Source of the DNA: Sphaerolaimus hirsutus
Taxonomy: Eukaryota; Nematoda; Chromadorea; Monhysterida; Sphaerolaimidae
Length of the DNA stretch: 64,000 nucleotides
NCBI GenBank assembly: GCA_964036195.1
Contig: OZ038459.1
Coordinates: 1,733,206 to 1,797,205 of the forward strand
Direction of reading: 5' to 3'
A model generated the notes under the pieces. The model was not told the DNA's origin, ran no database searches, and saw only the letters and a list, made by a program, of their open reading frames with translations. Below are positions 22,918 through 33,772 of this stretch, piece after piece; position 1 is the stretch's first letter; each line of letters starts with the position of its first letter. Position numbers and translations under genes: made by a program.

Positions 22918-25509
22918 CTGGCGGGCACTCCGGAGCACTGTAAATGACCTGTTATGTCATGTCAAGTGTCAAACGTCATGTAAAATGTTGTGGAAAATGG
23001 TAAACTTTTTTGTTTGCCATTTTTCAGTGCATTTTACATGACTTTTTACACTTTGGATGACATTTGAAATTTTCCAGGGCATTTTACATTACTTGATGAC
23101 AGACTTTGCGTGACATTTGAAATTTTTCACTGCATTTTACATTATTATTAACAGTTTGGATGACATATGATATTTTCCAGGGGATTTTAGATGACTTGAC
23201 ACACTTTGCATGACATTTAACATTTTGCAAGGCATTTTACATGACTTTTGACACTTTGGATGACATTTCAAAGTTTCCAGGGCATTTCACATGACTTGAC
23301 AGACTTTGCGTGAAATTTGTCATTTTGCAGGGTATCTTATTTACCGTATTACCTCGAATACTCCCCCCTTTGAATTAACCCCCCCCTCGAAATACCCCCC
23401 TAAAATTCGGCTGAGGAAATAATAACCCCCCCCCCTCGAAATACCCCCCTAACATTGAGTGTAAAGAGAACGTACATGACAAATACCGCAGTTTGTGATC
23501 TGTACAATGCAGAACACACGTTAAGACTGATGATTGAGCGATGTTAGGGAAGGATTTATGTGTAACTACAGTTATATATGGATATGCCTAAAAACACATA
23601 TACATCTATGTAATTGCTTGATTTTTCTACGTTTGAGTATGCGGAATTTCTGAAAATTTCTGGCGAAATAATAGACCCCCCCTCGAATAACCCCCCCCCC
23701 TCCCCCTCGAATCATCCCCCCCTCAAATTTTGCTGGCGAAATAATAAACCCCCTGGGGGTATTTCGAGGTAATACGGTACATGACTTTTGACACTTTGCA
23801 TGACATTTGAAATTTAACAGGGCGTTTTACAGGGTCTGGGAGTGGCACCGGTTCTTCCATTTGTCGAAATCGTCGGACGAGTGAAGCTCTTCGGCGGACG
23901 GCAAGAACGGTGTTTTGTCGGCTTCGCTGCGAGATATTTCGTTTTACTCTAAACTTTTGTTCGACTTCAACTTTCCTTCGATTACCGTATTTCTGTTTTG
24001 TAAAGTGAAAATGTCAGATAAAAATTGCCAAGTGTTGTTTATGTAACGTTTCATTGAATTAGGTAAATACCAGCGTTTTGATTTTATAATAGGAACTTAA
24101 TAGATAAGTTAGCACGCTATTTAAAATTTTGCAGCGTTCTGGATTGGCCCCGAGTAAAAATTGACACTTCAAAGGCCAATTCCAGCTCAACGTAAACACT
24201 CACAATTCAACATTCCCCACTAAAAAAAGCCGAAACTCTCAAAAACCAACTCTCCCAACAAGACTTTCCTATACGCCAGCAGCGCCTTGGTATTCGTCTG
24301 GGCTTGGGCGCCAGTTGGCTGGGGGCACTCCCAGACCCTGTAAAATGCCATGTAAAATGTCTAATGTCATGCAAAGTGTCTCAAGTCATGTAAAATGTCC
24401 TGTAAAATGGCATTAGCAAACAGGGAATTTTACATGACGTTTGACACTTTGCATAACTTTTGACATTTTACAAGGTCTGGGAGTGGCACCAGGTCGCTGC
24501 AGCAAGTCCACAGGCGCTCGCGGATCGTCTCCACTCGAGTGAATCTGCACCGCATGTCAGCCGACTCCCACTGCGGCGAGGCCTGCGTCAAGTGGTAAGT
24601 GACAAGACAAGTGGTAAGTGATAAGTGACATAAGGTTGCACGTGAAAGGCGAAATTTATGTAATGTGTTAAGTGAAATCCAAGTTGCACACATTCTGAGG
24701 ACAGTTGACTCTTAGTGCCAGCAAATTTGTCAAGTGCTGCGTGAGCCGTGAAGAAATGTAGTGCGCGGCAATGTGCAATACATTTGACTGGACATTTCAC
24801 ATTATCCAGACTAGATATGTAAAAAGCGACATGAGTTTGACACAAAGTGCCATAGCATTGGGTTGTTTCTGACTCCAGGCGCCAAGCGCCAATGGCACCA
24901 TGGGGCAGTAGCGTCAAGCGCCATACGTTTTTGATATCGCAGCGAGAGTGCGGATAGCGCCACGACACTTTTCCGAGTCCTGGCGCCAAGCGCCAATGAT
25001 GTCATGCAGATTGCGATTTTACATCACCATTATATTTCACCAATTTCACACTTTGCAGGGTTCGGCACATGCAGATGATCCAAAATAAACGATCTATAAA
25101 CCGCTAGTAATTCCAAAAACTCATTCAAATGCAAAATTGTCAACGCAAAAATCCATTCCCACCCAATCACCATAGCCAGATCGCAGCTGAACCCGGCGCA
25201 GCCAAACTCGTACTTGTGGGGCGTGAAGCGAATGTCGTTGGGCACGTACGTGCTGGGAGCAGTCCCGCACCCTGTACAATGCCTTGTAAAATGTCAAAAG
25301 TCATGCAAAGTGTCAAAAGTCATGGAAAATGCCCTGCAAAATGGCAACAGTTGCCATTTTGCAGGCATTTTTCATAACTATAGACACTTTGCATGACATT
25401 TGACATTTGACAGGGCATTTTACAGGGTCCGGGACTGGCACCTGGACATGCAGCGGAGCACCCAGGGGTCGCACTCGATCACCGCCGGCGCGGCCATGTT
25501 GTCGGGCAT
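22656..25509 (-). CDS. Single-pass membrane protein, unrecognised, split by introners
   Basis: Six exons (25442-25509, 25171-25252, 24490-24582, 24260-24318, 23849-23926, 22656-22917) join with consistent phase into about 213 residues. The N-terminal half has many cysteines (CDPWVLRCMS, GCAGFSCDLA, MRCRFTRVE, LWTCCSDL), suggesting disulphides. A polar stretch (EADKTPFLPSAEELHSSDDF) follows. One strong helix near the C-terminus (LGLLMWTMVIVLLALISAL) precedes CMYKRF. There is no clear signal peptide, so a 5' exon may be missing, or ATG 25509 or 25497 (strong context, AACATGG) is the start. I do not recognise the family. Three of five introns (25253-25441, 24319-24489, 22918-23848) are TIR-bounded elements that carry their own splice sites. 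The 3' end is unsure because the frame runs into another such element. Confidence 0.68.
22918..23848 (-). mobile_element. Introner enlarged by a nested MITE (931 bp)
   Basis: Minus sense: GTGCCACTCCCAGACCCTG at the donor; GCTCCGGAGTGCCCGCCAG at the acceptor. An ACCGTAT MITE (23341-23779) sits inside, in TACATGACTT-rich introner sequence. Confidence 0.82.
23849..23926 (-). CDS. Membrane protein exon 5
   Basis: Acceptor TATCTCGCAG; 78 nt encoding EADKTPFLPSAEELHSSDDF and DKWKN; the last two bases CG complete Arg across the next introner. Confidence 0.65.
24260..24318 (-). CDS. Membrane protein exon 4
   Basis: Starts after CCCCCAG at the introner's end with PTGAQAQTNTKALLAYRKV and ends in phase 2 before GTTGGG. 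Confidence 0.55.
24319..24489 (-). mobile_element. Introner: whole 171-bp intron is one TIR element
   Basis: Minus sense: GTGCCACTCCCAGACCTTG to GGTCTGGGAGTGCCC then CCAG. Interior: self-complementary ACATTTTACATGACTT-type repeats. Confidence 0.85.
24490..24582 (-). CDS. Membrane protein exon 3
   Basis: Acceptor TTGACGCAG; 31 codons from ASPQWESADMRCRFTRVE to LWTCCSDL, phase 0, abutting the introner donor. Confidence 0.7.
25171..25252 (-). CDS. Membrane protein exon 2
   Basis: Encodes TYVPNDIRFTPHKYEFGCAG and FSCDLAM, ending at GTGATT. The open frame continues, but base composition turns AT-rich, which marks the intron. Confidence 0.62.
25253..25441 (-). mobile_element. Introner: whole 189-bp intron is one TIR element
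   Basis: Minus sense: donor GTGCCAGTCCCGGACCCTG, acceptor GGTGCGGGACTGCTCCCAG, interior of inverted TGTAAAATGTCAAA-type repeats. The exon phases on both sides agree (AG joined to C). Confidence 0.85.
25442..25509 (-). CDS. Membrane protein exon 1
   Basis: From ATG at 25507-25509 (or the better-context ATG at 25495-25497): MAAPAVIECDPWVLRCMS. The last two bases AG join C of the next exon to make Ser. The donor is the first base of an introner. Confidence 0.6.
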
Positions 25510-27135
25510 CGGGCGGTGGCTGGGCGAACTTCAAAGGGCACGCCGAGGCAATGGCAGCGGAGTTTTCCCACAGACGATTTTTTTTTGACTTTTATATCTT
25601 TTTCCAAAGCTGAAAATTTCTTAAAGCACCCATCTGTGCAATCTGTGGTCGATTTGGCTAATTGCCAAGTGTCAATTTTTTGACGGTATGGTTTGAATTT
25701 TAAAACGGATCCACAAGCGTGCGTTTTTCACAAAAAATGTGGGCTCCTTCAAAAGCAATCGGCCATTTGGAATTGACAAACTGGGCCCTTCCTTCAGTCA
25801 ACTGAAATCCGTTTCAATGCACTTAACTCGGAAGACAAAAATAATTCTAGTTTTGATAGTGGACACTGTCAGAGACAAAACGTATCCGTTCATGAGAACT
25901 AAAACGTGGATACAAAATGTTTGGTGAGAAAATATTTGACAGAAGACCCAACATCTGGCCCCTTTATATTGGAAAGGCACAATATCTTTAACACGTTTTG
26001 TCGCCCCAACCAAAAGATCACACCAAAAAAGTGCACGTTTTTCCAGACCGCATCCTGTCAACTCCGGTGCCATTTTCTCCGCGAACTAGTTCCCAAATTC
26101 GCCCAGCCACACCGGCCAACTGACGGTGCCGTGGAGACAATGAATTGCCGAAATCACTGGCAAAAACAGGGTGAGTACGGCTAGAAGTTCGCCAAACATA
26201 ATTTTGAGTTGACGGATAAGAAATAGAAAATAGCGATAGATAGGGTTAAAATAATGTATTCGTGGGATTATCCAAACTGAAGGTGGATGTTAGTCAGGAA
26301 ACGGGAAATGAATATTAGGTATTCTCCTTTGAGAAGCTACATAGTTATTGAAATTAGGTAGTAATCCTTTCAATTAAAATACTAAGCTTTTTAAAATTAA
26401 TAGGTAATTAATGCGGGGTTAAAGCTAAGCGCAGACACCATATTTTAAATGAAATATTTTAGTACGCCTTTGAACGCCTTGATATAAGTAATTAAAAGGC
26501 CATCAAAAAAATACGCCTTCAATGTGGTTGACACCAAACCCGACCCGACCCGAAACAGATACAAGCAAATTTTTGGACCCGAAAACAGATACCCGAACCC
26601 GAAAATTTGCAAGTTCCCAACCCCAAACATCGGCGCCTAATCCGAAAACGGATTTGCAAGGATCCATATTAACAAAACGGTATTGCCGAGCGGACTGCAA
26701 TCACGTGCAGTACTGCAGGCTTACCATAATGCCCATTTTACAGTATACACACAACGACATGAAATGTCAACTGGTCCCCATCCCAAATCGAAGTTTGCTA
26801 ACGAGCCGATCAACACCGTTCAAATGCAAATGAATTTGTAGTGTTTAATGTACAATGTACAAGGCTGGGTGGAGTATATTTACCTATATGTATACCGTAT
26901 ATCCTCGAATAAGTCCCCCGGGGAGTTATTTTTTCGTCAGTTTTTGAGGGGGAGTTATTTTTTCCTAATAACTTTTAGGAAAACTTGCAGGTATGTGTGT
27001 GTACACTGCGTAAAATACACACTGTGTATCTGCTTTCGCTGCTGTAGGCTAACATTCTTTTGTATTTTTTGTCTCACACACTACACTGCATTTCGTTTTT
27101 TTTCACTTGTTGCAGTATCTTCTCCACTCATCAGT

Positions 27136-27872
27136 AGGGTTCATACGATATATCGTATCGAATATCGGATATCGACCATTTTTTAATATCGAATATCGAT
27201 ATCGAAAATTTTGAAAAAATATCGAATATCGATATCGAAAATTTTGAAAAAATATCGAATATCGATATCAAATATCGACCATTTTTTCGATATATCGAAC
27301 CTGTATTGTGTCCCCAAATTTACCTTTCATTTTCATTTTGAGATGTTTATGGTTGATCTGATGTGCTTATAGTATTGTATTTGATGAGTAAAAGTACAGT
27401 ATTTACAATGTCATTGTTGTTGGAGTGCTAAATCTGAACCCAGAAAATGCTGATATACTTTTTTTTGCAACATGCCCTTAAGCAATTAGGTTAGGATGAA
27501 CTGTAATATCTAACAATTGTTATTTGTCTGATACACTTTGATTCATCATGTTTTTCTTCTATTTTCTACCATTGAGTGATGTAAAGCTTGTTAAAATAAC
27601 TCGCACCATTCAAATTTCAGTAAAGAGATGATTAAACATGTGTGCAACCACATGAAAATACAATATGCCACTTGAAATATGCCTTGCTATACCAAAAGCA
27701 TATCGCAATATCGAATATCGAAAATATCGAAATATCGAATATCGACCCTTTTTCAATATCGAATATCGAATATCGATATCGAGGTTCCATATCGTATCGA
27801 TATTGAATATCGAGTTTCAGGAAAAAATATCGAATATCGATATCGAAAAGTCATATCGTTTGAACCCTACTC
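27136..27872. repeat. Element with GGGTTCA ends filled with ATATCG repeats
   Basis: Ends AGGGTTCATACGATATATCG and CATATCGTTTGAACCCT are inverted; both flanks inside are arrays of GATATCGAATATCG. The inverse copy is at 47012-47738, with matching unique centres (GTGGTTGCACACATG region). Confidence 0.8.
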
Positions 27873-28640
27873 ATCAGAGAGGGGGAGTTATTCAAGGGTG
27901 GGGAGTTTTTCAAGGGGGGGAGTTATTTTTTCGTCAGTGCTTTTGAGGGGGGAGTTATTCAAGGGTGGGGAGTTATTCAAAGGGGGGGTCTTATTCGAGG
28001 ATACACGGTAATAGCATATTCAAATAAACTGTTGGAATTTAAATTTACACTTCATTCTGTATAAAGGAAACCATTGGTAAAGGAACTAGTATTTATTCAA
28101 ATTTCTGCAAGGCATCGGAGCAAAAAGTAGTGCACTTGACCAAACTAAAGACAACTTTTTGCCCAACTCGAGGCGAAATTTTCACCTGACCCAACTCACC
28201 AATTTGACTCGAAAATTTGGTAATTATCGACTCAATCGAGTTTGAAATACTCGACTTTGAGCCCGATTACACACGCGTAGCGTTAAGTAACCGAAGTACA
28301 CCATTTATTCCAAAACATACCAACCGTAATATTTAACCTCTCGAGCCCCCCCCCCCCTCCAGTGAAAGCCTTTTCCATGCATGTCTAAGTGAGTGGCCAG
28401 GGTCGCTTTTGCATGCAACGAATGAATTGTGACAAAGTGAAGGGACGGCGGCATGTGGGCATGTTGAATGGCCGCTTGCGGATGGTTACGTATAAATAAT
28501 ATAGGTTTATTTGATCATTCTGATTATAAATACATGCATACATGTGGGGAGGTTATTTTCGTGAGCCCAAAGACTTCCAAAGTCGAAAAAAGCGGTGAGA
28601 TCAAAAGGTCAAATTTTGACTGATTTGTCCGGGGAGATTT

Positions 28641-29249
28641 AATTGAGGCGTCTACTTCTAAAAGTCGACAAGTCCAAAATATGAAAATTTCGAGTTAGGC
28701 CCGGAAACGTCATCTGGGGCTACTTCCGCACATTTTTTAAAATCATTTTCCATAAAATTTTCCATATGGCAAAGTGCCAAATTTGACATTTTTGGGGAAA
28801 AATGCAAAACTTTCGGGCAAGAAGTCGACAAGTCCATTCCTCCGCTTCCTTTTTTATGGGAAAAAATAGCAAGAAATGTGATATGTCCACTATGGACAGC
28901 TACTTCTAAAAGTCGACAAGTGCATAAATTGCCCATAAGGCAGCCTCGGCCTCCCCGGGAACAAAAATGTTTGTAAGTGCAAGAAGTCGACAAGTCCAAT
29001 TCCCTCCCAAAAACAGTTTTGCTCTGACCGAATGGAAATTTATGGACACCAAATTTTTCACATAAAGGTTGAGAGCAGGGGCTGAAAATTTGACACTTTA
29101 TTGTCAACATATGGAACTTGATGGAAAGCATGAGAGAGCCAAATTGGACACGCACCACGGGCCTGGAATTGGGTCCGAATCTTAAATGCGATTTACTCAA
29201 AATCACATTTTGTGGACTTGTCGACTTTTAGAAGTAGAGGCCTCAATTA
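28641..29249. mobile_element. MITE with AATTGAGGCGTC ends, copy 2
   Basis: Same family as 12444-13099; carries TAAAAGTCGACAAGTCCA units in both orientations. Confidence 0.75.
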
Positions 29250-30267
29250 TATTTTTATTTGAGAAGAAAAAAAAATTAAGATTAGGTTGGAAAGAAAGTT
29301 CTGTCTGTTTCTGCTTTTATGCTCCGCTCTGCTTCGTTTCTATTTAGAACTGACAGAAATTTCTTTCCAACCTAATACCGTATTTCTTCTAATAGAAGAG
29401 CGCCGTTCTATTTTTTCATCAACTTTTTTACCTGCCATTCTATTAGAGGTGCCGTTCTATTGGAGCGAGCCCTTCTATTTTTTTCAACAATATTTTTCAG
29501 ACATTTTTCATTTGAACAGTGTTTTTAATGGAAAATGAATAACATTTTACTATGAGAGCATCAATTCAAACAAAATCAAATGTGAAAATAACCCTAAATC
29601 ATAGTTATGAACACCTTGGATGTCTTACCACCCATTTTCCTAATGTTTGGGTGTTCTGGCATTCTCTCAACGTAATTTACACCTGCCGTGCTATTGGAGG
29701 TGCCGTTCTATTGGAGGCTGCCGTTCTATATATTTCGTGAATGCCAAAAAGTGCCATGGATTACATTTTCTTTTTGAGAGATTTTCTTAAGTTATATTTG
29801 CTCAATTTTCTCATAAATAAAATATACAGATGTTTGATTAGATTTTCTCAAAATAACCATTTTTGGAATGATAATGCCATGTAAATGCTTACACTATACA
29901 TAGGGGTGGTTGATGCTTGCGCGGTTGCACTATGCGTCCGTGCCGCTTTGCATACTCAATGGAGTTATTGCAAGTCAATTTTATGTAATGAAACTACCTA
30001 AAGAAATGGATTTATTTCAATATATATGATTTTCAAAGGCAACACTACTCCACTGCGAGCACCTTTCAGCATTTTCAATGTGCATTTTATCGCATCACTT
30101 TTTAAGGGTCTCTTGTAGTTAAAGTGGCACTAAATTCTAATTACATGCATTCTTACATTCCATTAAAGGTTTCGGGTGTACTCTGAATGAAAAAACTTTT
30201 GTTTTAGCCATTATTTTATGCCTCTCAATAATGCTCAGATGACGTCATCACGTCAGACGGTGAACAT

Positions 30268-30540
30268 ACATGGTCGGGCTGAAAAGTCCCCGGGCAGTGC
30301 TCGCCATTCGCGCTAGGGGTAAGCTACAGTTATAAAATTTTCACACGTTAACATATCAGGTGTTTTGAGTTTTCACCCCTCTAGCTCCACCCACATGCGG
30401 AACTGTGGGGGGAGCTAGAGGAGCGAAATTTTGGGTGATAACACAAAACACCTGATATATTAACGTGTTAAAATTTTATGACCGTAGCTTACCCCTAGCG
30501 CGAATGGCGAGCACTGCCCGGGGACTTTTCAGCCCGACCA
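30268..30540. mobile_element. Hairpin MITE with GGTCGGGCTGAAAAGTCCCC ends
   Basis: Inverted arms of about 130 bp (GTCCCCGGGCAGTGCTCGCC and inverse) around a short centre ACATGCGGAACTGTGG. TACAT flanks suggest a TA-targeting (mariner-like) origin, which is inference. Confidence 0.7.
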
Positions 30541-30696
30541 TGTACATACGAAGGGCGTGCTTCTAAAAGTACCGATCAACAAATTTTTCAAATTTGAGTT
30601 AGAACCACACTGATCGGGCGCCAACGAGCACTTCAAAAGCACCGCCGCACTCCGCCACACTCCGCCTCATCGATGCCTACCATACTCTTAATCGAC

Positions 30697-30905
30697 CTGG
30701 GGCCAGTTCCGCAAGTGGAAAAGTTAAGAGTAAAAACTTAAGAGTTGAGTAAAATGGCAAGTTATGAGTAAAGTTAAGAGTTAAGTAAAACGACAAATGA
30801 TTTTACTCAACTCTTAACTTTTAACTTTACTCTTAACTTATCATTTATCATTTTAAGCAACTCTTAAGTTTTAACTCTTAACTTTTCCACTTGCGGAACC
30901 GGCAC
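30697..30905 (-). mobile_element. Second-family introner-like element with GT-AG ends
   Basis: Minus sense: GTGCCGGTTCCGCAAGTGG to CACTTGCGGAACTGGCCCCAG, interior AAGTTAAGAGTTAAGTAAA repeats in both directions. Canonical splice dinucleotides at both ends. Confidence 0.65.
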
Positions 30906-30972
30906 CTGTTTTAGGCCCAGCGATCCAAAGACTATACCATGCATAACAATAACCAACAATAAACCCCAAGTA
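30906..30972 (-). CDS. Possible exon with one membrane helix
   Basis: Minus frame reads MGTWGLLLVIVMHGIVFGSL then GLKQ, ending exactly at the element's GT. It resembles the first helix of monocarboxylate-type transporters only loosely. The far side (up to about 30686, SMVGIDEAECGGV) can be joined in phase 0 through a downstream AG. No further exon was found. Confidence 0.25.
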
Positions 30973-31128
30973 CCCATTCTCAAAATACCCATACCCAATA
31001 CTCATGTGTGGGAATTGCATAATGTTGAATGGTGGTAATCTCAAAATAGATTTTTTGTAGATCGGTACTTTTAGAAGCACACCCTTAATATTTACCTGTA
31101 GGTAAACTATGCCTTGGTAAGTCACAAC

Positions 31129-31937
31129 CAGGGTTGGCAAAATCTCAGAAAAAAATAAAAATAAAATAAAAATAAAATGGAAAATTAATAAAATAAAAAT
31201 AAAATTTTACTAAAATTCGAATTTTAGTAAAATTTTAGTAAAATTGTACAATAATACAAATTTTTGTACAATTTTAGTAAAATTTTACAAAAACTTGAGT
31301 GTCTGTTAAATTCTATAGAAAGTTTTCTATCATGTTGCTTAAGTTCCTAGCTGCCAATTTGCAGAACTAGTGCCTTGTTGTATCTTTCATTGTTGTGATT
31401 GAAACATATCATTGCTCAAAATTGCAAATTTTCACATTTTTTAAAATATTTTCACCTTAAAAATCATTAATTTATGTGATTTGTTTCCCATTTTCTTCGT
31501 TCCATACCTTGAAAAAGCCTATATATTGAACCCCGCAAGCCCTCCCCCCACCCAAAAAAAACAACCAAAATTTAGGTATCTTCCCTTGGGAGGAGCAATT
31601 AGATGCATATATCCAGGACCTCCTGAGGGTCAAAATACAGAATGCCTACCTCACAACTCGTGTCAAAAGTTGACATTAAATTTTTTTGTATTCATCTGCA
31701 TGCTTCTAGCATGCACATTGTTTTATGTCCTTGCATCCAAGATTTCCGATTTTTTGTAAAATTTTTGTAAAATATTTGTAAAATTTTTGTAAAATGGTTT
31801 CATTTTATTTTATTAATGACATTTCAGAATAAAATAAAATAAAATAAACTGAAACATGAATAAAATAAAAATAAAATACAATTTTAATAAAAATAAAATA
31901 CAATTTTAGTAAAAAGAATTTTATTAAAACCAACCAT
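31129..31937. repeat. hAT-like element, AGGGTTGG ends, GTAAAATTTTAGTAAA arrays
   Basis: Ends CCAGGGTTGGCAAAATCTCA and AAAACCAACC(A)TGG are inverted; flanks are arrays of TAAAATTTTTGTAAAAT. Relatives at 44895-45640 and 63871-64000 (cut by the window end), plus fragments at 10881-11260 and 15635-15775. Confidence 0.7.
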
Positions 31938-32332
31938 GGTCACAACACAAGCTCTCGATTTTTTCCATTTTGTATTTATCCGGTTAGCGTTCGTTTTGAT
32001 ACACGTATTTTGGGAGTTTCATTCCAAAAACGCATATATCCACAATTTTCAATTTTTCAAAATCGCATTTTAAAGTTTGGCGATGACCCGACGGCGCTAT
32101 CTTTGGGCGACAAAGCTTGCCTTGCACTTTTCAGATAGATACGACATTGCTCTACAATTTTTGTAACCACAAATTTTGTTGGCCGGGAAATATTTAAGGA
32201 GTTATGTGAGATTTTGTAAATCACCCAAAATTGGGAACAAATCTGAACATTTGAAATAAAAATTTAATAACTTCGTAACGGTGCATCGTAGGCTAAAACG
32301 AATTACACGACCGCAAAGCCCGTGTCTAAAAG

Positions 32333-32722
32333 GGGCGTGCACTGATACGCACACGTGCCCGATACGCACATATGCCCGTTTTTTTCACTTGACACTTTTT
32401 CAAGTGATTTTCAGATATGAGTAAAGTGAAAAAAAGTTGCGCAATGACATTAGTAAACTTTTTCCAGTCACTCATATCTGAAAATCACTTGAAAATGTGT
32501 CAAATGAACAACAGTGAAAAATGGCTATTTTTCACTGGGTTTTTTTCACTTGACACATTTTCAAGTGATTTTCAGATATGAGTGAAGTGAAAAAAGTTCA
32601 CTAATGTCATTGCGCAACTTTTTTTGCACTTGTCTCATATCTGAAAATCACTTGAAAAAGTGTCAAGTGAAAAAAACGGGCATATGTGCGTATCGGGCAC
32701 GTGTGCGTATCAGGCCTGCCCA
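32333..32722. mobile_element. Foldback element with TACGCACA and CACTTGACAC repeats
   Basis: Ends TGATACGCACACGTGCCC and inverse; arms contain TTTTTCACTTGACACTTTTT and GTGATTTTCAGATATGAGT in both orientations. The same modules occur at 57067-58025. Confidence 0.75.
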
Positions 32723-32779
32723 GTCTAAAAGTACCTCTACAAAAGTTTTCAGATCAATATGTACACGCATATTTGATTT

Positions 32780-32948
32780 ATAGGCCCCAAACCCGCTAGT
32801 TGACATCGACACCAAATGTCAACTGGTTCCGTTCCCAATTCAAAGTTTGCGTTTGTACATCGTTCGTCGGCTCGTCAGCAATCTTTGTATCGGGAACGAC
32901 ACCAGTTGACACTTGGTGTCGATGTCAACTAGCGTGTGTGGGCCCATA
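32780..32948. mobile_element. MITE with GGGCCCACACACGC-type ends
   Basis: Same family as 20766-20913: inverted TTGACATCGACACCAAATGT arms. Confidence 0.75.
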
Positions 32949-33701
32949 GCGCAAAATAGATTCGGAAATTCACGTATGCATTTTTGGAAATGAAACTTTA
33001 TTTTGTATGGGAATTCCGGCCAGCTCTTCACGCGTGCATTTTTGGAAATGAAACTATTTTTTGGATATGTGCATTTTCGATAAGAAACGCCGGCGGTCTG
33101 AGATGGATTTATGCATTTTCGATGTGAAACTCCTGTTTTTCATAGGGGACTGGTCATGAATATGTGAACTTTCGATGTGAAAATTGCGATTTTTTTGTTG
33201 AAAATCGGTACCACCGTATCTCGGGAACGAAACGGGCCATAACGCTGATTTTTTTCTAAAATGTGAAAAACTATACGTGGAGGTCAAATCCACGCTTAAC
33301 TCGATTTTTCTGGATTTGGCGCTTGTGAACTTTTGGAATGGAACTCCCCATTTAGATGCGTGGAAAATCGACAAAAAGACACTGCACTAGAAATGCATTG
33401 ATAATAAGTGAAGTAGTGACACAAGTACAATAAAAACACCATATAATATTAGTAATACTGATAAATCTGTTTTGAACGCATCTGAGTTCACTGATAATTC
33501 TTCAAAATTAATTAATGAAAAGAAATGAATAATTTTCGATCTTCGTCAACAATAGTTGACAGATAAATTCTGTTAAACTGAAATGTGTTCAAAATAGTAA
33601 ATATAACAGCTTACGAAATTTTGGTTGTCAACTAGTGTGTGTAGAGAGAGAAAAAAGTGAGACCAATGAATTTTTCAATGACAACTCAAATCAGGCGCAA
33701 C

Positions 33702-33772
33702 TCATTCCCGATCCAGATCACTATCATTTCCTGCAACCTGCTCATCATGTTCAGCTGCAGCATGCTCTTCAC
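33702..33772 (-). CDS. POLE3 exon 4 (acidic tail, stop)
   Basis: Completes Gly, then EEHAAAEHDEQVAGNDSDLD, RE and TGA at 33702-33704. Confidence 0.9.

Larger units (their letters stand above)
25980..30640. other. Long repeat region without recognised genes
   Basis: It holds an AACCCGACCCG-type element (26520-26690) and a compound ACCGTAT MITE (26893-28011) with an ATATCG-repeat element inside (27136-27872). It also holds the second AATTGAGGCGTC element (28641-29249) and a CTTCTAATAGAAG-type element (about 29376-29735). A hairpin element lies at 30268-30540. The 182-residue minus frame at 28658-29206 lies wholly inside the AATTGAGGCGTC repeat. Confidence 0.6.

Noticed and set aside
24490..24582. 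Ly6/three-finger protein signature (CCSDLC)
   Set aside because: The final Cys depends on using an AG inside the element end. With the acceptor position used by the other introners it is removed, and the cysteine spacing does not fit the fold.
28658..29206. 182-residue minus-strand open frame
   Set aside because: It lies entirely within the AATTGAGGCGTC repeat (28641-29249), has no splice or start context, and the same repeat at 12444-13099 is not open.
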